NCBI RefSeq assembly: GCF_019802255.1
Contig: NZ_JAHYSS010000006.1
Location: 186,001-250,000, forward strand
Source: Pedobacter polysacchareus
Lineage (GTDB): Bacteria > Bacteroidota > Bacteroidia > Sphingobacteriales > Sphingobacteriaceae
Direction of reading: 5' to 3'
DNA length: 64,000 nt
The notes beneath the pieces were generated by a model. It was not told the DNA's origin. It ran no database searches and saw nothing but the letters and a program-made list of their open reading frames with translations. The position numbers and the translations under genes are program-made. Below, piece by piece: positions 43,691 to 53,066 of this stretch (within the stretch, counting starts at the first letter, position 1; each line of letters begins with the position of its first letter).

Positions 43691-45109
43691 TTAAATCAAT
43701 ATGGTTTTAGGTTCCAAATATTCCTCTAAACCAAAAGCACCAAATTCTCTTCCAATACCAGACTGTTTGAAACCTCCAAACGGAGCTAAAGGATCGTGCT
43801 TGAAACCGTTGATGCAAACCCGGCCTGCATCAATCTGTGAAGCCAACCGCAATGCCCTGCTTTCATCCGCAGAACTAACATAGGCAGCCAAACCGTAAGT
43901 CGTATCATTGGCAATAGCGATCGCATCCGCTTCATTTTCATAAGGAATAATGGAAAGCACTGGCCCGAAAATCTCCTCTTGTGCGATACGCATATCGTTA
44001 CGCACATTGGTAAAGATGGTCGCTTTCACAAAATTTCCTTCTTCCAGGCCATCAGGCTTACCTGTTCCCCCTGTTAAAAGACTCGCCCCTTCCTCAAGAC
44101 CAAGCGCGATGTATTGCTGTACACGTTCGTATTGCTTTACCGAAACCATCGGCCCAACATTTGTATTTTCATGGGCAGGAAAGCCGACTACAACACTTTC
44201 GGCAGCCGCTTTGGCAAGTTGGTTCGCAAGTTCTAATTTAGCTTTTGGCACCAGCAAACGCGTAGGTGCAATACATGCCTGTCCGCTATTCATATAAGCT
44301 CCAAATACAGCTTGAGGAATGGCTTTTTCAAAATCTGCGTCTTCCAATATGATATTAGGTGATTTTCCGCCTAGCTCTAATGTTACTCTTTTTACAGTAT
44401 CAGCTGCCATCTGTGCAATTCTTTTTCCGGTTAACGTAGAGCCTGTAAAAGATATTTTGGCAACATCAGGATGTGTGACGATTTCTGTACCTACTACATT
44501 TCCCAATCCATTGACCAGGTTGAATAAACCCTTTGGTAAATTGGCTTCATGGAAACATTCGATCAGCAGCGCGGTCTGCAAGCCGCTCATTTCACTGGGC
44601 TTCACTACTACCGTACAGCCTGCAGCAACTGCAGCGGCTAGTTTACTACAGATAAAGCTATTGCTGGAGTTCCAGGGAGTGATAATTCCTACCACACCAA
44701 CTGCTGTCATCTCTACCAAAGTATCATTACCTACTTTCCGTTGAAATTTAAAATCTTTCAGGGTAGCGATCATATCGTCGAATGCAGAAATCGCATTTTG
44801 TACACTCATGCTGCAAAATTGCCTTGTCCCTCCGTATTCAAGAATCATCACTTCTATGAGTTCTTGTTTTCTCTTGCTCACCGCATCTTTTAATCTTTCC
44901 AGGATCGCTATTCTTTCCGCTATACTGCTGAGCGAAGCCATCTTAAAAGCATGTTTGGCCGCGCTTATAGCAAGTTGAGCGTCTTTGACATCACCTAAAG
45001 TTAACTCCCCTATTTTTTGATGATTGCTCGGATTGATCAATTCGAAAATTTCAGCGCCTTGTAAGGCTGCAAACTCCCCATTGATATAAGCTTTATTTAA
45101 TTGTTCCAT
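43691..45109 (-). CDS. NAD(P)-dependent aldehyde dehydrogenase
   Basis: 472 residues from the ATG at 45109, chosen because MEQLNKAYINGEF is a usual family opening (a start 8 codons earlier exists). Key residues are present: Asn in TPWNSSN, cofactor loop FTGSTLTGKRIA, Glu245 in LELGGKSPN, and catalytic Cys279 in NSGQACIAPTR. It oxidises aldehydes to acids; the C-terminal GIGREFGAFGLEEYLEPKT is typical of benzaldehyde-type or broad-range members. It lies upstream of an AraC-family gene. Confidence 0.93.
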   Translation of the reverse strand: MEQLNKAYINGEFAALQGAEIFELINPSNHQKIGELTLGDVKDAQLAISAAKHAFKMASLSSIAERIAILERLKDAVSKRKQELIEVMILEYGGTRQFCSMSVQNAISAFDDMIATLKDFKFQRKVGNDTLVEMTAVGVVGIITPWNSSNSFICSKLAAAVAAGCTVVVKPSEMSGLQTALLIECFHEANLPKGLFNLVNGLGNVVGTEIVTHPDVAKISFTGSTLTGKRIAQMAADTVKRVTLELGGKSPNIILEDADFEKAIPQAVFGAYMNSGQACIAPTRLLVPKAKLELANQLAKAAAESVVVGFPAHENTNVGPMVSVKQYERVQQYIALGLEEGASLLTGGTGKPDGLEEGNFVKATIFTNVRNDMRIAQEEIFGPVLSIIPYENEADAIAIANDTTYGLAAYVSSADESRALRLASQIDAGRVCINGFKHDPLAPFGGFKQSGIGREFGAFGLEEYLEPKTILI

Positions 45110-45229
45110 GTTCTTTTTTTTAACAAATTTCATGGAAAAAACAAAGACTTACTTTGTTGTACAGTTCAAAAACACTTTGTTCTGTGGCTCATCCATACGC
45201 ATATAAAGTGCCAGTCCCTTAAAAGAAAA

Positions 45230-45259
45230 ACAGTGTTGCTTTCGTAAAAACAACACTGT
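45230..45259 (-). terminator. Terminator of the methyltransferase gene
   Basis: ACAGTGTTG and CAACACTGT form a stem with a 12-nt loop, and T-rich sequence follows in the minus direction. Confidence 0.7.
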
Positions 45260-45320
45260 CCATAAAATTTATGCTAAAGCAAGGCACATGGCTTTACTTA
45301 GGATATCGGAAGATTCAAAT

Positions 45321-46094
45321 CTAAAACATTAAAACAACCGACATAGAGTCTGGCTGCAGGTATAAATCTTCTCCACAGCTGCAACGAAGATTTGTAAAAT
45401 CAAAATTATTGGTATTACAAGAAAAACAGAAATCAGGCAGCACGTTTCTTCTGTAGAATTTCAAGGTTTTGATTTTGCTGAACAGCAGTTCAACTTCCTC
45501 ATAAGTAAAAAGACTGTTTTTAAAATCAATCGTATTTTTTACTTCCGAAGGTGTTCTGCCATTGGTTTTAAGGTGTTCAATTAATAATAAACACTGCAAA
45601 GGCATGAATACATTCTCTGGTTTTTTGCCAAAAGAAAAAGATGATCCCTGGAACTGTTTTACTCTGGTTTTATAATACGAATGATGTGGATGTGCAGTAT
45701 GAATGTCTTCCAGAATATAGATAGCACCCGCTGTTAAATAGGGCAAACTCTCAATTAAAGATATTTTTTGATGTAAAGGATCGTGACTTCCGTCTTCAAT
45801 TAAAATATCAATCTGGCTGCCTATTGACTTCAAAATAGAATGATAACCAGCAGCATCACTTTGATCAGCCTGGAAATATTTAATATGGTTGTCTTTTGGC
45901 CAGGAAGGAATCTCCTCCACAATGTCAAGACCGAAAATATTCGCACTAGGATAGCGCTCTCTCCAGTATCTGATGGAATCTCCTTTAAAAACTCCAATCT
46001 CTAAGACGTTTTTTGCTTCTTTTGGCAGTAATTCTTCATAGAAGTTGATGTATTTATGCCAGAAAATTTTATCCGAGATAGGCGAAGTGTTCAT
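45321..46094 (-). CDS. Class I SAM methyltransferase with C-terminal cysteine motif
   Basis: 257 residues. SAM motif VLEIGVFKGDSIRYW, then IFGLDIVEE, then DILIEDGSHDPLHQKI with the metal-type Asp and His, and GAIYILEDIHTAH. This order resembles the MycE/CmcI-type sugar or antibiotic O-methyltransferases. The last 50 residues carry four cysteines (CFSC, then CSCGED) like a small zinc site, which is unusual for the family. It stands alone; the substrate is unknown. Confidence 0.75.
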   Translation of the reverse strand: MNTSPISDKIFWHKYINFYEELLPKEAKNVLEIGVFKGDSIRYWRERYPSANIFGLDIVEEIPSWPKDNHIKYFQADQSDAAGYHSILKSIGSQIDILIEDGSHDPLHQKISLIESLPYLTAGAIYILEDIHTAHPHHSYYKTRVKQFQGSSFSFGKKPENVFMPLQCLLLIEHLKTNGRTPSEVKNTIDFKNSLFTYEEVELLFSKIKTLKFYRRNVLPDFCFSCNTNNFDFTNLRCSCGEDLYLQPDSMSVVLMF

Positions 46095-46334
46095 GTATTG
46101 ATGTTTTATAGGTTTATTTGTCCGGCGAATTTATAAAAAAAACAATTATGTACATTATTTTTCAAATTAACTTAACAAACAAGAATATTTTGACATCATT
46201 TTTTCTGAATTTCAAAATAACTCAAAAATATATTGTTTATGGCTAAAAATTAGCATTTGCTCGCTTTCAAAGCTTCCAACCAGAACTATCTCAATGCAGC
46301 TATTAAGTCTGGGTTCTGTCAAATTACCAATTAA

Positions 46335-46382
46335 AACATCTGATGTTTAAGCACCTGACATACCTTTGAAACATCAGACGTT
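46335..46382 (+). promoter_or_regulatory. Promoter of the GntR/TauE operon flanked by two operator palindromes
   Basis: TACCTTTG (46361-46368) is an exact -7 element. AACATCTGATGTT (46335-46347) and AACATCAGACGTT (46370-46382) lie 35 bp apart on either side. The form ACATCNGAYGT fits GntR/FadR-type operators. The second copy ends 5 bp before the GntR start codon. Confidence 0.65.
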
Positions 46383-46387
46383 TAAAC

Positions 46388-47041
46388 ATGAATAAAAAGA
46401 TAAAACTGTCCGACAAGGTCATCATAGAGATCAAGAAAGACATTGCCTCTGGCAAACTCAAAAAAGGAGAAAAGATCCCCGCAGAACCGGAATTGATGGA
46501 ACATTACGGAGTGGGGCGTTCTACCATCCGCGAAGCGATAAAAACATTATCCATTTCAGGTATCCTTAAAGTACAGCAAGGCTCAGGCACTTTTGTCGTG
46601 TCTAAAATAAAAGATGAAACCCTCTCCCAGCGCTTAAAAAGAGCGGACTTTGAAGAAATTAACAGCGTACGCGCACTATTAGAAAAGGAAATTGTAAAAC
46701 TGGCCAGTCAGCATCGAAGCGATGCAGATTTGACGATGATGGAAAACCTCCTCCAGCTACGGAAAAAGGCCATTGAAGAGCAGCAGCAAAAGAAATGTGC
46801 AGAAGCAGATATTGCTTTCCACATCAGCATTGCTAAAGCTTCCGGCAACCAGGTACTTTCTGATCTTTATGAAAATTTCACGGTGGTCATGCGTAATTTT
46901 TTTGAGCTCAGAGATGCCGCAGATATCAAACACTTTAGCAGCAGTCAGCATTCCCATGAAGCTTTATTTGAAGCCATCAAAAAACAAGATTCAAATCTGG
47001 CCGAACAACTTACTATCGACATTCTAAATCACAACTATTAA
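46388..47041 (+). CDS. GntR-family regulator, FCD type
   Basis: 217 residues. N-terminal winged HTH: LSDKVIIEIKKDIASGKLKKGEKIPAEPELMEHYGVGRSTIREAIKTL. C-terminal FCD helical domain with ADIAFHISIAKASGNQVLSDL and HSHEALFEAIK. It sits 5 bp upstream of the TauE-like gene, in one operon, and its promoter is flanked by two matching palindromes, so it likely represses its own operon. Confidence 0.92.
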   Translation: MNKKIKLSDKVIIEIKKDIASGKLKKGEKIPAEPELMEHYGVGRSTIREAIKTLSISGILKVQQGSGTFVVSKIKDETLSQRLKRADFEEINSVRALLEKEIVKLASQHRSDADLTMMENLLQLRKKAIEEQQQKKCAEADIAFHISIAKASGNQVLSDLYENFTVVMRNFFELRDAADIKHFSSSQHSHEALFEAIKKQDSNLAEQLTIDILNHNY

Positions 47042-47046
47042 GCTTT

Positions 47047-47880
47047 ATGAATATTTTACTTTTCACCCTCGTTCTATTATTGGGGGCTTACCTGGCCGGA
47101 CTTGCTGGCTCCTTAACCGGACTTGGTGGTGGTGTAGTAATCATTCCGCTCCTTACCTTAGGTTTTCACGTCGACATCCGTTATGCCATTGGCGCTGCAT
47201 TAGTGGCTTCTATTGCCACCTCTTCCGGCTCAGCCAGTGCTTATGTAAAAGAAGGAATCACCAACGTCCGACTCGGGATGTTTCTGGAAATTGCCACCAC
47301 TGCAGGTGCAGTAATGGGTGCCATCCTCGCCATTTATACACCAGTTAACCTGGTCGCCATTCTATTTGGTGTGATGCTAATTTTTTCAGCAGCAATGACC
47401 TTAAGGAAAAAACATGAAGATGCTTTGCAGAAAGGCAGTAGCCTTTCCTACAAATTGAAATTAAACGGCAGCTACCCCACTAAAGAGGGAGAAGTTTCTT
47501 ATAAACTAAAGAATATTGGCGGAGGCTTTTCGATCATGACCATTGCAGGCGTACTTTCTGGTTTATTGGGCATAGGATCTGGTGCTTTAAAAGTACTGGC
47601 AATGGATACAGCCATGCGTGTACCTTTTAGAGTGAGCACCACGACCAGTAATTTTATGGTGGGTGTAACCGCAGCGGCGAGTGCCGTAGTTTATTTACAA
47701 AGAGGATACATTGATCCTGGGATTGCTTTTCCAGTGATCATTGGGGTACTTGCCGGAGCCTTTACCGGTTCCAAACTCCTCATGCGCATCAATGTAAAAT
47801 CGCTGAAAGTGATTTTCTCTATTGCCATTACGCTCATTGCAATCAATATGATTTACAACGGTATCAACCATAAATTCTAA
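47047..47880 (+). CDS. TauE/SafE (TSUP) family anion exporter
   Basis: 277 residues, about 8 transmembrane helices in two related halves. The first repeat opens with LAGSLTGLGGGVVIIPLLTL and the second with IMTIAGVLSGLLGIGSGALKV. Such proteins export sulfite, sulfoacetate or other organosulfur or organic anions. It is co-transcribed with the GntR gene (5 bp gap) and a DUF1634 gene (4 bp gap), the usual TSUP-DUF1634 arrangement. The ligand of the regulator may be the substrate. Confidence 0.9.
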   Translation: MNILLFTLVLLLGAYLAGLAGSLTGLGGGVVIIPLLTLGFHVDIRYAIGAALVASIATSSGSASAYVKEGITNVRLGMFLEIATTAGAVMGAILAIYTPVNLVAILFGVMLIFSAAMTLRKKHEDALQKGSSLSYKLKLNGSYPTKEGEVSYKLKNIGGGFSIMTIAGVLSGLLGIGSGALKVLAMDTAMRVPFRVSTTTSNFMVGVTAAASAVVYLQRGYIDPGIAFPVIIGVLAGAFTGSKLLMRINVKSLKVIFSIAITLIAINMIYNGINHKF

Positions 47881-47884
47881 TCAG

Positions 47885-48274
47885 ATGGAAAAGAATAAAA
47901 AAGTGACCGACTATGATATGGAACAACTGATTGGTCAGGTTTTAAGGTATGGCGTATTAACGTCTGGGATTATTGCCATTATAGGTGGCATCTGGTACCT
48001 GATTCAAAGTGGCTCTGGAATTCCAAATTACACTTCATTTAGCGGAGAACCTGCCGGATACACCAGCTTAACAGGGATCATTAAAGGATTAGCAGCTGGC
48101 AGCGCAAAGGAAATTATACAGTTGGGTGTGGTCATTCTGATTGCCACCCCAATCCTGCGCATAGTTTTTTCTTTATTCTCTTTTATATTGGAAAAAGACA
48201 GGCTTTATATAGTGATCACCTTAATCGTACTGCTGATTATTATATTCAGTATGTTCGGCGGACTCAAAGTCTAG
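47885..48274 (+). CDS. DUF1634 membrane protein
   Basis: 129 residues with three predicted membrane helices (about 20-40, 78-98 and 103-125). The pattern VLRYGVLTSGIIAIIGGIWYL and IIQLGVVILIATPILRIVFSL matches DUF1634, a family nearly always next to TSUP permeases. It probably supports the exporter. It ends the operon, with a hairpin about 27 bp downstream. Confidence 0.87.
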   Translation: MEKNKKVTDYDMEQLIGQVLRYGVLTSGIIAIIGGIWYLIQSGSGIPNYTSFSGEPAGYTSLTGIIKGLAAGSAKEIIQLGVVILIATPILRIVFSLFSFILEKDRLYIVITLIVLLIIIFSMFGGLKV

Positions 48275-48300
48275 CCTCTCTTAACACCTGCATATATATT

Positions 48301-48339
48301 ATTGGTTGTCTGCCCTAGCAACTGGAACAGACAACCAAT
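48301..48339. terminator. Hairpin between convergent genes
   Basis: ATTGGTTGTCTG and CAGACAACCAAT pair exactly around a 15-nt loop, without a long T-run. Terminator role is likely from position between the DUF1634 and TerD genes. Confidence 0.6.
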
Positions 48340-48346
48340 ATTTATA

Positions 48347-48895
48347 TTATTCGTATTTATTCAGGTAATCCTGTAAACCGCCATTCATTCCTGCGCCTAC
48401 GGCTTCAAATTTCCACTCTCCATTTCTGCGGTAAATCCTGCCAAATTCAACTGCAGTTTCAATAGAGAAGTCTTCTTCTAACTCATATTTCATCAGCTCC
48501 ACTCCATTCTGATCTACGATCCGAACAAAAGAGTTTCTCACCTGACCAAAATTCTGCTTACGCGCTCCAGCCTCATGAATGGTCACTACGATGCAAAGCT
48601 CCGAAACTCTAGGATCAACTTTTGAAAGGTCTACTTTAATGCTTTCATCATCTCCATCACCTTCTCCGGTTAAGTTATCACCAGTATGTTCGATTGCGCC
48701 ATCTGGCGAATTCAGGTTGTTATAAAAAACAAAGTAATCGTCTGATACCAGTTTCTTATTTTCTCCAAGCATAAACACCGAAGCGTCTAAATCAAAATCA
48801 TGTCCGGTGGAACTGTTCGTATCCCATCCTAATCCTACTGTAAATTTTGGAGCATTGATGTTCTCCCGCTGTCCTTTTCTTAGGTTAATAGCCAT
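48347..48895 (-). CDS. TerD-family stress/tellurium-resistance protein
   Basis: 182 residues. The TerD pattern is complete: INLRKGQRENI, VGLGWDTN, HDFDLDASVFML, FYNNLNSPDGAIEHTGDNLTGEGDGDDESIKVDL (Ca-binding acidic loop) and VSELCIVVTIHEA. TerD proteins bind calcium and are linked to tellurite, phage and other stress resistance. The other ter genes are not in the window; it stands alone. Confidence 0.93.
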   Translation of the reverse strand: MAINLRKGQRENINAPKFTVGLGWDTNSSTGHDFDLDASVFMLGENKKLVSDDYFVFYNNLNSPDGAIEHTGDNLTGEGDGDDESIKVDLSKVDPRVSELCIVVTIHEAGARKQNFGQVRNSFVRIVDQNGVELMKYELEEDFSIETAVEFGRIYRRNGEWKFEAVGAGMNGGLQDYLNKYE

Positions 48896-49287
48896 AATCT
48901 TTCTGGTTATTTTTACAAATTATTCTAAACGTTTATCGCAATTTACGGTATTCCATAAGATTCCCTGCTTTACGTTATGTAAAAAATACAAACAACCCCT
49001 GAAGATGTCACATTTCTAAAACATTAGCACAAAAAAATGAAATGTGGAACGGATATTGCTATTCTTGACCATAATCTATGTTAAAAAAGCAGGTCAGAGT
49101 TGACGATTCTTCCCCTATTGTCAATTTTTCTTCAGGTTTGCATTACGTTACTATTAATAGCGTTAACCTCTAATTACTTGAGGTATTATGGAACGAGAAT
49201 CAAAATATTAATTAAATATTAATTGGACAAATTTGCGTGTATGACGCTAAATCATTTTAAAGCCAATTAATATGACTAATTTTGGAA

Positions 49288-49962
49288 ATGACAATGAAGC
49301 ACCTAATAACAAAGGAACAGGAAACTTTTTTAAAAAAGCACAAAATCTCATCCGAACTATTGTTCGATGCCCAAGGAGAGGACATATCAGAAAATTTGCA
49401 GAAAAGTATGACTGAAGCTGACAAGGTGATTGCTTGCAACACCGCGCCATGCACGGAGAATGACACCCATACGTTAAGAACGATTGGAGGTTTTTGTCCA
49501 CAATGCGATACGACTAAAATTGCTGCTGCTTTAAGGGAACTTAAACCAGGTTACATTTACTTCTCAGGGTCCAAAAGAGGAGGATTAATTAAAATCGGTT
49601 CAACAAACGAAGGAAAGAGTAAGACACTTACCTTAAATTTAGCTACTGCCAGAGATGGCGGTTATGACGACTGGGAACTTCTTTTCAGTGCAAAAACACC
49701 AACACTAGGAAGAGTAGAACGCTTAATCACTGATAAACTTGCGGAATACAAAGCAGCTTATCAAAGTGAAAAAAGTGGTAAACTACAAAACGGCGGCGAA
49801 TTATACAGATGTTCGTTCCTGAAAGCTAAAGAAGCTTACCTTGCCGTTACTGAAGAAAATCAATTCGATTTCACTCAGGTTAGCGAAAAGAAACACATCA
49901 CTTCTGAATACCAATTCAAGAATTTAAAAATGACAGCTAGAAAAGCAGTTATCGAAGCATAA
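49288..49962 (+). CDS. GIY-YIG/T5orf172-like nuclease-family protein
   Basis: 224 residues from the ATG at 49288; TTG 49282 and ATG 49294 are alternatives. N-terminal region with FLKKHKISSELLFDAQGED, then a zinc-like pair of motifs (CNTAPC and CPQC), then the GIY-YIG-like core GYIYFSGSKRGGLIKIGST with TARDGGYDDWELLF and a conserved Glu in GRVERLI. The family fold is that of MUG113/T5orf172. Whether it cuts DNA is unknown. It stands alone with its own terminator; upstream (49020-49280) I see no other gene. Confidence 0.7.
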   Translation: MTMKHLITKEQETFLKKHKISSELLFDAQGEDISENLQKSMTEADKVIACNTAPCTENDTHTLRTIGGFCPQCDTTKIAAALRELKPGYIYFSGSKRGGLIKIGSTNEGKSKTLTLNLATARDGGYDDWELLFSAKTPTLGRVERLITDKLAEYKAAYQSEKSGKLQNGGELYRCSFLKAKEAYLAVTEENQFDFTQVSEKKHITSEYQFKNLKMTARKAVIEA

Positions 49963-49997
49963 CTCTTTATCCATGATATTTGACCTTCGGGTCTTGA

Positions 49998-50044
49998 AAG
50001 ACCAGTCTCTTTGATTCATTTAGGATCATTTGATACTGGTCTTT
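49998..50044. terminator. Terminator between convergent genes
   Basis: AAGACCAGT and ACTGGTCTT pair around a loop of about 28 nt, with T-rich flanks. Lies between the GIY-YIG-like (+) and secreted coiled-coil (-) genes. Confidence 0.68.
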
Positions 50045-50045
50045 T

Positions 50046-50939
50046 CTATTGCTTATATTTTTTTACGATCAGGTCTTCCAGCACAGGAACATTCGCTTTT
50101 AACTGCGCTAATTCTGTTCTATATTTCAACAATTCAGCCTCCTCTTGCTCCGTCAGGCGTTCTTCATTTTTCAATTCATACTTTTGGCCATTTAAAACCA
50201 GCATATTGGTATAACAATCCATCGCCAGGTGATAGGTACTGAAATCTGTCAGAGGAAAAGTCATTTCTTTCCATTTGATCACATTAGAATTTTGCTTTAC
50301 CGTTTCAAAAGAAAAACTGCAGCTCAAAACTTTGGTTTCTTTTGGAGCGAAGGATACCCCTTCAGCCGGTCCTTTCACACAACTCCAGCCATCATTGATG
50401 TCTGTTGTGGAACCATAACCAATGACGGTTTCATAAGTAGTCAATACCTGATCACTTTCATTGGTAAAAGCACATAAGATCACCAACTGTCCAGATAGGA
50501 CATCAACACTTAAAGGTTTCGCCTTTAAAACACCCAATTTCAGCTTTAATGCATCAGATTTTTTCTTTTTAGCATCCAATACCCCCATTTCCTTTTCCAA
50601 TTTATCCATCTTCCGCTGGTGATCCTCTTTTATATATTGATTGGCCATTGCATACGCTTCGTCCAGGTTCTTACCATTCAGTCGCTTCCACACCAGCTCA
50701 TCAAAGTTTTCTTTCTTCAACGCAGGCTGATGGTCTCTATCATAAATGGCAGAAAATGCAAGCACCCTTAAAGCAAGCTCCAGTTTTTCTTTTTCGGCGG
50801 TATCAAGACGCGCTGCGATCTTATCTTTCGATGCTTTAAACTTCTCTTTTGATCCTCCTTTGAAACGATCCTGACTAAAAACCAGAACAGGGAAAATGAT
50901 CAAAATCAACAATAGGTAACTATTCCATTTCATAATCAA
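50046..50939 (-). CDS. Secreted coiled-coil protein, unidentified
   Basis: 297 residues. A signal peptide (LLLILIIFPVLVFSQ) leads to a lysine-rich mature protein. Two helical coiled-coil segments (about 25-150 and 265-297) flank a beta-rich middle with LVILCAFTNESDQVLTTYE and SFAPKETKVLSCSFSFETV. No family recognised. It is probably periplasmic. A single gene; the next gene upstream (51072, +) is divergent. Confidence 0.7.
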   Translation of the reverse strand: MIMKWNSYLLLILIIFPVLVFSQDRFKGGSKEKFKASKDKIAARLDTAEKEKLELALRVLAFSAIYDRDHQPALKKENFDELVWKRLNGKNLDEAYAMANQYIKEDHQRKMDKLEKEMGVLDAKKKKSDALKLKLGVLKAKPLSVDVLSGQLVILCAFTNESDQVLTTYETVIGYGSTTDINDGWSCVKGPAEGVSFAPKETKVLSCSFSFETVKQNSNVIKWKEMTFPLTDFSTYHLAMDCYTNMLVLNGQKYELKNEERLTEQEEAELLKYRTELAQLKANVPVLEDLIVKKYKQ

Positions 50940-51071
50940 TGATTCAATTCTATAACGTTCTAACCTTATTAACGCGATATTCTAAGAAATACCACAAGCT
51001 GAAGCAAGATTAAAACACTTTAAAGGTAAACTATTAAAAAGTTTTTTTGTTAATCACAGACAACCGCTGAT

Positions 51072-51971
51072 ATGATTAAAGACAATAAATCCATTTACAG
51101 TGCTCTAGCCGCCAATCTCCTCATCGCCATCACCAAATTTATTGCCGGTGGTTTTACGAATAGTTCTTCGATGATCTCTGAAGGAATCCACTCTATGGTA
51201 GACACGATCAATCAGGTTTTACTGTTATATGGCCTAAAAAAAAGCAAGAAAGTACCTGATCAATCGAGACCTTTTGGCTATGGTAAAGAGCTGTATTTCT
51301 GGTCTTTTATTGTCGCCATTTTAATCTTCGGCCTGGGTGGAGGTATTTCCATTTACCAGGGTATACAACATATCATCAAACCAGAGCCCGTGAGTAACCC
51401 ACTGATCAATTATGGAGTGCTAATTTTATGTTTACTTTTTGAAGGTTGGTCCTTACGCATCGCGATCAGGGAATTTGACCAGCAAAGAAATGGCCTGAGC
51501 TGGTGGAAAGCCATTGTCAAAAGTAAAGACCCCTCCAGCTTTCTGGTGCTCTTTGAAGATGGAGCGGCAGTCCTTGGTTTATTAATTGTTTTCATTTTCA
51601 TGCTGATCGGACATAATTTCGACATGGATTATATGGATGGTTTAGCCTCCGTATTGGTCGGTTTATTACTGGTATTCGTGTCCGCTATACTAGCCAGAGA
51701 AAGCAGAAGTTTGCTCATGGGAGAAGGTATTGCTCCAGAAACCAAGGAAAAGATCAAATCACTGGTAGAAAAAGATCCATCGGTGATTAAAATTTCTAAC
51801 ATCATCTCCACTTACCAATCTCCTGAGGAGGTTTTGCTGGTGATCATTGTCGTTTTTCAACCGGATATTGATACAGAAGACATTACGGATGCCATCAGCC
51901 GGATCCGCGAAGCTATCAAAAAAGAATTTAAATTTATCAAATTCATCATCATTCAACCATCAGAAGATTAA
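51072..51971 (+). CDS. Cation diffusion facilitator (CDF) transporter
   Basis: 299 residues, about six membrane helices. The metal-site motifs are GIHSMVDTINQ in TM2 (HxxxD) and DYMDGLASVLVG in TM5. A C-terminal cytosolic domain (about 215-299) ends the protein. CDF proteins export Zn, Mn or Fe by proton antiport; the metal cannot be told. A single gene. Confidence 0.9.
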   Translation: MIKDNKSIYSALAANLLIAITKFIAGGFTNSSSMISEGIHSMVDTINQVLLLYGLKKSKKVPDQSRPFGYGKELYFWSFIVAILIFGLGGGISIYQGIQHIIKPEPVSNPLINYGVLILCLLFEGWSLRIAIREFDQQRNGLSWWKAIVKSKDPSSFLVLFEDGAAVLGLLIVFIFMLIGHNFDMDYMDGLASVLVGLLLVFVSAILARESRSLLMGEGIAPETKEKIKSLVEKDPSVIKISNIISTYQSPEEVLLVIIVVFQPDIDTEDITDAISRIREAIKKEFKFIKFIIIQPSED

Positions 51972-52047
51972 AGGTTCCTGTAATAGAAATTCATATCTTG
52001 AGTCTATCAGATCAAATGAAGATCCCTATTTAATTGAATATCCCTAT

Positions 52048-52965
52048 TTAATTCAGGATCCCTTCAGCATTTTGACTGGCCGCAGGAAACGGCTTCCCTC
52101 CCATTTCCAATAGGGTTGTTTCAATCATACTGGTCATCAAGTTTAAGGCCAGGTCGTTGGGTTGAGTTCCAAAAGGCTCCTCGATTTCATCTGCAATCGC
52201 TTCCAGGGCGACAAAAGTATAGGCGATAAAGCTAACGATAAAAGGGGTCAACCAGCTCAGGCTGTCTACAAAACCAAAAGGGAGTAAAAAGCAATAAATA
52301 TAGACGGTGCGGTGTAGTAAAATACGGTAGGTATAAGGAATTGGCGTTGAAGCAATTCTTTCGCATGCCCCTACAATATCCGATAACTTATCCAGATTCT
52401 GATCAAATGAGGTTTGTATAATGGTATCTATTTTCCCTTCTTCTTTCGCTTTCTGTACCCATAATCCCATTTCTTTCATCAGCAGAATTGGTTTATAAAT
52501 CCCTGGTTTCAGCTTTTCACTCAATTCCGGACTCAATCTTTTCGCTAAGTCGGCATTGGCGTCTGTGTGCCTCAACTGGTGTTTTAAGGCATAAGTAAAA
52601 GCAATCAGGTAATGAATAAAAGTATCGACTTCTTTACTTTCCGGAGGATAGCTACTCATGGTGAGTGCTTGTCTGGCTAAGGATCGGGTATCATTTAATA
52701 AAGCGCCCCAAACTTTCCTCGCTTCCCAAAAGCGATCATAGCTGGCATTATTACGAAAACCCAAAAATAAGGCCAGTGCAATACCAAATAAAGTAAATGG
52801 CGCTGGGTTTAAAGGAATCTTAAAATCGAACAATTTCCCCTTTAAATAGACCACACAAACAGAGAATAGAAACAAAAGCAATAATCTGGGAAGCAATAGC
52901 GGTAAAACAGATCCTTTCCATATAAAAAGCATTTTAAACCAATGTTCATTCTTTCTTATGATCAT
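52048..52965 (-). CDS. Bestrophin-family chloride channel (UPF0187)
   Basis: 305 residues with membrane helices near 15-40, 55-70 and 210-245. The pattern PFTLFGIALALFLGFRNNASYDRFWEARKVWGALLNDTRSLARQAL is the bestrophin signature, including the neck region and RFWE. Bacterial homologues form pentameric cation- or anion-conducting channels. It is alone. Confidence 0.9.
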   Translation of the reverse strand: MIIRKNEHWFKMLFIWKGSVLPLLLPRLLLLFLFSVCVVYLKGKLFDFKIPLNPAPFTLFGIALALFLGFRNNASYDRFWEARKVWGALLNDTRSLARQALTMSSYPPESKEVDTFIHYLIAFTYALKHQLRHTDANADLAKRLSPELSEKLKPGIYKPILLMKEMGLWVQKAKEEGKIDTIIQTSFDQNLDKLSDIVGACERIASTPIPYTYRILLHRTVYIYCFLLPFGFVDSLSWLTPFIVSFIAYTFVALEAIADEIEEPFGTQPNDLALNLMTSMIETTLLEMGGKPFPAASQNAEGILN

Positions 52966-53066
52966 AATTCAAAAATCCGATTTTATTTATAATTCACAGC
53001 ATTTTTCGGCTTGTAAAATAAGCCAATGGAATAAAAACCAGGATAATACTAACTTGTTATAGCTAT

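Noticed and set aside
49272-49424. An ATG-initiated alternative frame of about 50 codons at the GIY-YIG gene start
   Set aside because: The longer overlapping frame has family motifs from FLKKHKISSELLFDAQG onward, so the short frame is a shadow.
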